Positions 56,700 through 64,000 of a stretch of 64,000 nt of DNA are shown here, piece by piece. Numbering within the stretch: position 1 is the stretch's first letter; the number at the start of each line of letters is the position of its first letter. This DNA is from Lactifluus volemus (lineage: Eukaryota; Basidiomycota; Agaricomycetes; Russulales; Russulaceae). The notes beneath the pieces are model-generated. The model had not been told where the DNA came from and did no database searches. It worked only from the letters and a program-made list of their open reading frames with translations. The position numbers and the translations under genes were made by a program. Location of the stretch: assembly GCA_022376515.1 (NCBI GenBank), contig WTXI01000014.1:372001-436000 (forward strand). Reading direction: 5' to 3'.

Positions 56700-58200
56700 A
56701 TGGTACGTTACCGGAATAACCGGGCGATTACGAGTCGAGGACGGGGCAAGGGACGGGGTATGTGTCGCAGGCTGTGCTCCAAACGATGACTTATTGTAAA
56801 ATGTAGTTATTACAATCGAGGCGCTTCCAGATAATGCCCTCCTAGACATGTTCGAATTCTACATATCGGGTTCTGATCATCCGCACAAGGCGTGGCATCC
56901 GCTAGTACACGTGTCCCAACGATGGCGATACCTTGCATTTTCATGCCCACTCCGTCTCGATCTACGCCTTTGCTGCACAGACAGTAATCCCGTGAGGGAG
57001 AGGTTGGATATCTGGCCCCCTTTGCCTATCGAAATATGGTCGAGATTGCCCAATCTTGGGGATAATATCATTGCTGCACTCGAGCACCCCGATCGCGTAC
57101 GCAAGATTTGGCTTTGGAAACTACGCTCGTCACTGGACCGTTTGGTTACATTGATCCAGGTGCCTTTCCCAGAACTGGAATATTTTCATATTGGAATAGA
57201 AGTCGACGATAGTGAGGTTCTTGACGTGCTTCCTCATACCTTCTTGGGCGGATTCGCCCCACGTCTACGATCATTTCACTTGCAATGCCTTCCATTTCGG
57301 ACGTTACCTCGACTTCTTTTGTCTTGCAAAGACCTTGTCAATCTTTCCCTTTCACAGATATCGCATAGTAAAATTTCGACCAAGGCCATTGCCGCATGCC
57401 TCTCTGCCTTGACCAAGCTCGAGGTCCTTTCCCTCGATTTCCCATGCCCGATGTGGGGCAGTATTTCCAATTTTCGGAGAACCCAACGTCACGACCGACC
57501 ACGTGCTGTCCTCCCTGCTCTCACCCACTTCCGGTACGATGGTGTCGGCGATTACTTGGAGGACCTTGTGGCCAGAATCGAAGCACCTCTACTCTACTCT
57601 GTTGATATAACTTTCATCAATGGCCTTGCATTTGATACCCGACAACTCAGCCAGTTCATCAGTCATACACCGGTGGTCATGTCGCACAATCAAGATCAAG
57701 CAAAGATAGACTTAAGGAATGGCTACATCGCGATGAATATTTGTTCACCCATAGCTACCTTCAGATACCTGACATTGAAAATCTCTTGTGGCGAAGTAGA
57801 TCGGCAAGTCTGGTGCATGGCACAAATATGCAGCCCTTTTTCATTCCTTTTGTCCAGAATCGAACGACTCTACATCCAAGTACCCTCTTGGCCTTCGGGA
57901 CCGAATTTTCTAGTCAACACGGACGACACCCAATGGCTACCACTTATTCACATGTTCACTGCCGTCCAGGCCCTGCATATATCTCGCCAGTTTCGGTCAC
58001 TTATCGAAGACTTACCGGCTCTGCAAGGGCCTAGTGGGGAATCGGCTTCGGGCGTGCCAGTGTTGCCAGCGCTGGTTGATCTATACCTAGAGGGGTACGA
58101 GACAATCATATCAGAAAGTCTCGAGGACTTCGTCATTGCTCGTCAGCGTTCCGGCTACCCTGTGGCTATCCACCACTGGGATATAGGAGAGTATGAATGA
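56700..58200 (+). CDS. F-box protein, paralogue 7
   Basis: Exon 1 is longer here (56700-56757, MVRYRNNRAITSRGRGKGR), then a 49-nt intron (GTATGTG...AATGTAG) and exon 2 (56807-58200): 483 residues, intact. F-box: TIEALPDNALLDMFEFYISG ... LVHVSQRWRYLAFSCPLRLD; the usual C of VCQRW is S. LRR-like segments FLGGFAPRLRSFHL, FRTLPRLLLSCKDL, DYLEDLVARIEAPLL, SRIERLYIQVPSW, ending HPVAIHHWD-like. More diverged from the others, so probably an older duplicate. Presumed SCF adaptor. Confidence 0.87.
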
Positions 58201-58829
58201 TGCCAGTGGCACAAATAATTACTGATTACTGTCAGATCTCGATGTTGTCTATAACCCCTCCCCAGTCATATTTACACTTGTTGTCTCATCCTTTAAATGC
58301 TTGCTTTCGTTGGCCCATCGATTTATCCCCTTTCCTCATAAAATCACCTCAGCCATATCCCACATTCCTATCCTTACGCCTCAGACTCAATGTGGAGTTG
58401 CACAGCTCTCATGTCCGAATAGTTCCAGCCTTGCCATAACGCCCGTACCATACGCTCCACTACACTAGATAGCTACAAGTCTGGAACGCCCTTAAGGCTC
58501 CTAGTAATAGTGCGGACGATCATCACATGATTTTCTTTCTCCTGCCAGTGGAGTCCTGGACCATTTGTTTTCTTTTTCGGGCTTTACCTAGCACCAGTGA
58601 GCGCCGCTGGCACCCACTGGCAAGGTGCCTTACACCCTCGATTTATTTGGGGATCGAGCTTGCCCACGCCAGGGCACAGCGGCATCGGGAACTTCATTTG
58701 CCTTGCCTTATGATTCCCTTCTCATATCTGCTCTGCAACCGCCTTAAGTTTTGTCTCAGATTCGCATTCAAAGTTAAAGTTTCCTAGGTATTGACTAGTA
58801 GCCAAATAACCCAATAACGTCAACCTGAG
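58201..58829. other. Spacer with F-box 3' flank and unknown relic
   Basis: Contains the third copy of the segment gattcccttctcatatctgctctgcaaccgc (about 58705), also seen at 37765 and 55670. No intact gene. Confidence 0.4.
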
Positions 58830-59480
58830 GCATTCAATTTGTGCTCCTCATTTCCCTCTGAATCACGTGACCGCTCCCACTCTTATTAGTAACGTGGGCC
58901 GAGGCTTGGAGTTGTGGAGGTGGGCAGCACGATGCATCGCGTTCACGCTCACGTTTGCACACCATCGGCTTCGCGCTGGGACTAATAAGATGACCTTTTG
59001 TGGTGACATCGTGACTTGGCCTTGCATCGTTTACGCGTAGCATGTAGCATTTGCGATTGCGCTGACTGGCTCGGCTGCGGTGGCGCCGGGAAAAGTGAAA
59101 CAATCGTGAGGATGAGCGAGGACAAAGGGCTACGAGGCGCGTCTCGTTGAATATGTCATGAGTCATTGGTAAGTACCATCTGGGGGCGGGGTTGATGTCG
59201 GTCTGCATGATCCCCATGGACGTGAAGTGATGGCAGCTCACGTTCGCATTCCCAATTTTCCATTGCCGTGTCACGGTTGAAAGCTGTGGTCCCCCACCTG
59301 ATGACAGGGACATTACTTGTCCTGGGAACGCACGGTGGCTCTAGATCACGCAGCGGTGCGAAACGTGGTCCATTGAATGGGTGAATGGTGGTGGTCGAGT
59401 GAAGTAAGCTATAGGATGCGCGCCTTTCTTGATCGGGAACTTCCCGGGAGCATTGATACTCAGGCCGTAGTACAATAATC
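58830..59480 (-). pseudogene. SDS3-like gene relic 8 (proline-rich C-terminal part)
   Basis: Minus-strand frames carry SPSAKPMVCKRERERDASCC, PPPQLQAS, HPFNGPRFAPLRDLEPPC and VSLSSGGGPQLS. They match SPSAKPMDGERERVVLPPPL, HPYDGPRLAPPRDLEPPR and ISLSSGSGTQLP of the SDS3-like gene at 61807-63345. About 300 bp between the blocks are missing. This shows that the duplicated unit once included the gene's 3' exon too. Upstream of F-box paralogue 8. Confidence 0.75.
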
Positions 59481-59556
59481 ATCATTCACCGTATTCACCC
59501 CCTGGCCCATCTCCAATCCAAGAGGACACTTTACAAGGTGATTAGAAGGCATGGCA

Positions 59557-61050
59557 TGTTACCAGAAAGAATCAGGCATGGTTCAAGGACAAGGTACGCT
59601 GTTGCGAGCTTTGCTCACAACGATGACTTACTAGCATTTCTAAGTTGTAGATCATATTTCACCACGTGTTACTACAATTAAGGCACTCCCAGATAATGTC
59701 CTCATAGACATATTCGAAGAATGCTTGTCGTATATGGAATCCTTCAAGGTACCGTACTGGCGGGCAAGGAGGTGGTCGCTAGGACATATATGCCAAAGAT
59801 GGCGATACCTCATATTGGCATCCCCAGTCCGTCTCAATCTGTACCTTTTCTGCTGCGACAATACGCCTGTTAAGAATGCGTTGGATGTCTGGCCCCCCTT
59901 GCCCATCGAAATCCAGTCAGAATCTGGAGATTTTGGCGATAACATCATCGCTGCACTTGAGCACTCCAACCGCGTACGGGAGATCCTACTTTGCAGAATC
60001 CGCTCACCACTGGAACGTTTGGTCACAGTGATGCAGCAGCCATTTCCTGCTCTGGAATCTCTTCATCTTGGAATAGATTGGGACGTTTGTGAGACCGCAC
60101 CGGCGCTTCCCGATATGTTCTTAGGTGGATACGCCCCACGTCTACGATCACTTCGTTTGCACCGTATCCCATTTCCGACGGCGCCTAAGCTTCTTTTGTC
60201 CTCCCCTGACCTTTCCTATCTCGTCCTTAGCCATACACCACATTCCGGTTACATTTCACCCGAGGTGATGGTCGCATGCGTCGCCGCTTTGCCCCGGCTC
60301 GCCTTCCTTGAAATCGGTTTCGAATCACCAGCTTCTCGCCCTGATCAGGGAGCCCAACGACCATCTCCACTAACACGTGCGGTCCTCCCCGCTCTAACCA
60401 AGTTCGAGTTCCGTGGTGTCAGCGAGTACTTGGAGGACCTCGTCGCCAGAATCTTCGCTCCTCTACTCGACGATGTCAAAATATTGTTATTCAATCGACT
60501 CATCTTTGACATCCAAAGGCTTGCTCGATTTATCAGTCATGCGCCGGTGCCCGTGCCGTACGATTCTGCAGAAATCACCTTTCACAGTCATACCGTCATG
60601 ATCAGGCTGTCTTCGATGAGAAGACCTTACACCAAATTCTTCCAGTTGACGATCTCATGTAAAGGGGGAGATTGGCAAGTCTCGTCCATGGCACAAATAT
60701 GCAACCAGTTTTCGTTTCTTCTACCTGGAATTGCCAAACTCGACATCTTAGAGCGCTCTGGATCGCTCGACATGGACGACGACACACAATGGTTGGAACT
60801 TCTCCGCCCCTTCACTGCTGTCCTGGCTCTGTTTTCGTCTCTCAACTGTCAGTCACGGATCGTGTCGGCGCTTCAAGGGCTTAGTGAGGAATCGGTCACA
60901 GAGGTGTTACCTTCACTGAAGGTCCTTACCCTAGAGGTGTCCAGTCCACCTCAGGCTGCATCGGAGTCAGAGCTCAAGCCATTCCTCACTGCACGTCGGC
61001 GCTACAGTTGCCCTTTCATGGTCCGGTACTGCCAGTGGAGACCTCAATGA
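59557..61050 (+). CDS. F-box protein, paralogue 8
   Basis: Exon 1 (59557-59593, MLPERIRHVQGQ) is spliced at GTACGC; the acceptor TTGTAG at 59645-59650 keeps the frame (HISPRVTTIKALPDNVLIDI), so this copy gained about ten residues at the start of exon 2. Nearby upstream and downstream ATGs would put the frame out of phase. Total about 478 residues, intact to TGA at 61050. F-box then FLGGYAPRLRSLRL, FPTAPKLLLSSPDL, EYLEDLVARIFAPLL, LPGIAKLDILERS. The C-terminal half is the most diverged of the set. Presumed SCF adaptor. Confidence 0.85.
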
Positions 61051-61806
61051 GGAGAATGGGACTGATGGCACAGATAAGTGCTGTCTATTCTTCAATTTGT
61101 CCCATGAAAACTTGATGTTGTCTACAAACCCACTCATACTTACAATTGCTACTTCACGCTTTGAACAATCACGGTTCCTATTAACTCGCCATGCTCTCCC
61201 TGCTTATGTCAAGCTTGTGTTATACCACTGTCGCACGCCCAAGTACTTTGATATGATTTGTTATGCCCCTACAGCAGAATTTGTGTTAAAAAATGCCTTG
61301 TCTCATAGATATGGAATGTGGGAGAAGGAAAGGTAGGCATGCAGGCATGTCATATTTCACAGCTTCTCTTCTGATCATGAGGTGCTCCAGTGCGTGCCGT
61401 TATTCTGGACCCAACGTGAAGTAAAGCCTATTTATCACCGAGAGCCACCGGTAGAAAGACGATGTCCGGGTTGCGCAGAATTGTCGATCATCTGCAACTC
61501 TATTGCGGCACATATAGCGAGCTTATATATCAAACTTCCAATCACACTGGTATCGAATTCGATTTAAGGGTAGTTTGAATGAAGCAAATAAGTGCACAAA
61601 AACCTATCTTATCTCCACACCTTCTTACTGGCCCGCGTTTTCTATACATTCAGTACTATTATCCACGAGGGTAACAACTAACATAGAACTCAAAGAAAAA
61701 GAAAGGAAAAAAAAAAAACCAACCTAGACGAGAATAGACTACTGTCTGAATAGAAAAAAAAGAAACTTGTGCTCCTGTCGCTAGTCGTTCCTAGCCAACC
61801 ATCAGA
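61051..61806. other. Convergent 3' intergenic region
   Basis: Lies between the stops of F-box paralogue 8 (+) and the SDS3-like gene (-). A-rich stretches at 61690-61775 are consistent with 3' UTR and poly(A) signals. No gene. Confidence 0.45.
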
Positions 61807-64000
61807 TCATGCACTTTCGCCGGCCGCAACCTGCACGCTCGGAGGTGGCGGTATAGAGACCGGCGGAGGCGGCAATGCAGGACTTTGACCCTCTCCTTGC
61901 CCCGCTTGTGATTGGAGTGAGGCAGGAGGCGGAAGCGGCATGTGCGGGGGCAAAGGGGGCCGATGTGCATGAGCATGGGCAGACGGCGATACTGGTGGTA
62001 TAGTAGGTGTCGATGTGGGCGGTGGTGCTGAAGGTGCTGAAGGTGGTAGTGGTGGTGGTGGTGGTGGTACCGAGGAGGAGGTTGACTGTAGCGGTGGTGG
62101 CAACACGACACGTTCGCGCTCGCCGTCCATCGGTTTCGCGCTTGGGCTTGCGGGTGGCGGCGGCATGGTCCGATGTGCAGTTTTCGGTGGTGACATGGTG
62201 TTGCCTTGTCCCTGCATCGCGTGCGCCGTAGCATGCAGCATCTGCGACGCTTGTTGCGCTGGCGCTGGCGAAGGTGAGACCATACGGCCCGGAAGACCGC
62301 GTGTTCGTACGGGTGAACCGAGCGGTGTTCCTCCTCCCGATTGGGAGGTGGATGATGAAGGCGGCGGAGGTTGGTTAGACTCGTTGAACGACGGCCCACG
62401 AGAAGGGCGTTGGGCAGATGAGGGCGGCGGCAGAGGCCCATTACTGAACGGTGTCAAGGTTCGTTCATGAGGACCAGCGGGCGGGCCGGATGCCGGTCTG
62501 CCGCGGTCCCTGTCGCGTTGTTCCCGTTCCCGATCACGATCACGCTCCCGCTCCCGGTGACGAGGTGATGGCGGCTCGCGCTCGCGTTCCCATTGCCGTG
62601 GTGGAAGCTGAGTTCCGCTCCCCGACGATAGAGAGATTACCTCTGTCGTGGACGCTCGCGGTGGCTCTAGGTCACGTGGAGGTGCGAGACGTGGTCCATC
62701 GTATGGGTGAAGCGGCGAAATTGACGGTGGCTGGGAGGAGGGTGGAGGTGCAGAGCTAGAGTTGTGGTGGTGATGATGTACGTGATGGTAATGCACATGG
62801 TGATGGTGGTGTCCACTCGATGAATGGTGCGACTGTGGAGGTGGCAACGGTGGCCCTTGTCCAGGACCGACATGTGAGTCGGGACGAGAGTGCGGTAAGG
62901 AGCGGGGAGGCGCATGCTGTGTTTGTTGTTGTGGTTGCTGTTGAATAATGTAATGCACCTGTTGCTGCTGCTGCTGCTGCTGTTGTTGTTGCTGCTGCTG
63001 CTTGAGCATCAGGAATTGAATCTCCCTTGCGCGTTCCATTTCGATCTCCTCGCCGCGTTCATCTCGCTCATACATGGGATCACTGGGCCGCGAGCCACCT
63101 TCGCTAGGTATCCAACCGTTAATCTTGGTACCATGAGGTGGGGGTGTCAGTGGGCGGCTGAATGGGCCTGCGTTGTGCTCCAGTTCGTGTTGCAGGCCCG
63201 ATGGACCAGGCGGATACCGACGCCGCGGCGGAGGTGCTTGTGGCGGCGGGCGTCCGAATGAGGACATGTCGAGCACGATCCCCATACTAGGAGGCGCCGG
63301 CGGCGCAAACGGTTCATAACGCGATGGCGGAGGCTCGGGGGCCATCTATGATTGAGGAGATAGTCAAGGTCATGCGTAATCTCTCCCGCAGACAATGAAG
63401 AAATGGAGGGAAATGCGCGTAGAGGAGGCGGCACATCTTTGCCACGACGACCAGATGACGATGCACTGTGAGGGTTTTTGTTGACAATCTCATAAAGTGT
63501 TGGCGGGAAGGGGATCTCATGTGGGAAAGGGGGAAGTCGCAGCACTATTCGAGTGTTAGTGTAGTAAGGGAATTGCGGGCTGAACGTACTTGGCTGTGGC
63601 TTTTCGGCAGCGCGACGGTCGCGCTCGAGCTTCCGACGCTTACGATTCGTTTCTGCAATCATTGTTGTCTGCAACTCGTCGCGTGCAAGCTGCGTTGGTG
63701 GGGAGCAATCATCAGCGAACTGCTAACAGTTTTACGTGGGTGAAGACTTGCCATCCACCAAGACCAAACAGCGTTCTCCTCCGCGCGTCTCCGCTTGAGA
63801 ATATTCGCGACTTCATAATTCCTACGGCGTGCGGCGAGTTCCATGCGCTTATCGCGCCTCCTCGACAGTTCTGAATGTAAATGCAGTAGCTCCGGATGAG
63901 ATCCTAAATGAAGATAGTGAGTTCTGTGCATGTAGGACACGGAGGGCGAACGATACGCACCATTCTCGACGAGCGCTTCCTCCCACGAGAGAGCCTCCAT
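61807..64000 (-). CDS. SDS3-like protein (Sin3/Rpd3L histone deacetylase complex subunit family), 5' end outside window
   Basis: The stop TGA is at 61807-61809. Reading leftward from the window edge: SWEEALVENG, intron GTGCGT...TTTAG, then GSHPELLHLHSELSRRRDKR, MELAARRRNYEVANILKRR and ENAVWSWWM. This is the Sds3-family helical core with its G(T/S)HPE-LL hallmark. After an intron with GC donor (ATG|GCAAGT) come RDELQTTMIAETNRKRRKLE and RDRRAAEKPQP. The next exon ends SLSAGEITHDLDYLLNHR. The long last exon (from 63345) is Pro/Ser/Gln/His-rich, with a run of 15 Gln near 63000-62955 and RERERDRDRERE near 62540. A one-base frame change seems needed near 63345. Sds3 proteins scaffold the Rpd3L deacetylase that represses transcription; nuclear. 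Confidence 0.75.

Noticed and set aside
62007..62470. Plus-strand Gly-rich open frames
   Set aside because: They are shadows of the proline/serine-rich last exon of the SDS3-like gene on the minus strand.

Overview
The window is nuclear DNA of a basidiomycete fungus, most likely an Agaricomycete. Genes are cut by many short (about 45-75 nt) GT-AG introns, a large paralogous F-box family is present, and a Ty3/Gypsy chromovirus and typical Agaricomycete housekeeping genes occur. There are no operons; every multi-exon gene is given below as the span from start codon to stop codon.

Left part (1-24.7 kb), mostly single-copy genes: the 3' end of an O-methyltransferase (2-160, +); a very large DUF3684 / HSP90-like ATPase protein ending in an HExxH segment (8112-1472, -); the splicing factor SYF2 (9753-8570, -); two broken copies of a DHA1-type MFS transporter (11860-9955 and 15550-13671, -) separated by 1.8 kb; a CaM-kinase-like Ser/Thr kinase (18596-16521, -); a SAM-dependent methyltransferase (20624-19519, -); a possible small three-exon gene (21931-21467, -); and an Ldb17/Dip1/SPIN90-type Arp2/3 regulator (22387-24699, +).

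Middle and right part (25-61 kb), a dynamic gene array: eight paralogous F-box genes, all on the + strand (starts at 26148, 28436, 35792, 39113, 42394, 52699, 56700, 59557). Each has a tiny first exon and a short first intron. Between them lie decayed antisense pieces of an SDS3-like (Rpd3L histone deacetylase subunit) gene. A better preserved SDS3-like gene runs off the right edge (64000-61807, -). The simplest reading is that the duplicated unit was a divergent SDS3-like/F-box pair in which only the F-box partner was usually kept. A complete GH15 glucoamylase with a CBM20 domain (33202-30908, -) and the 5' part of a PA-domain gene sit in the array as an apparent foreign block, and a phosphotransferase-like relic is duplicated with the array units.

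The fifth F-box gene is split by a 7.7 kb Ty3/Gypsy chromovirus (43043-50783) with almost identical 514/515 bp LTRs and a 5 bp target duplication. Its primer-binding site is not tRNA-like: it is a perfect 12-nt complement of a site in its own LTR lying 33 nt after a TATA box, which points to Tf1-type self-priming. Its last ORF carries about 400 extra residues after the chromodomain that I do not recognise. The element and the MFS copies contain many one-base frame shifts, often in short homopolymers, so sequencing error must be weighed against real decay.
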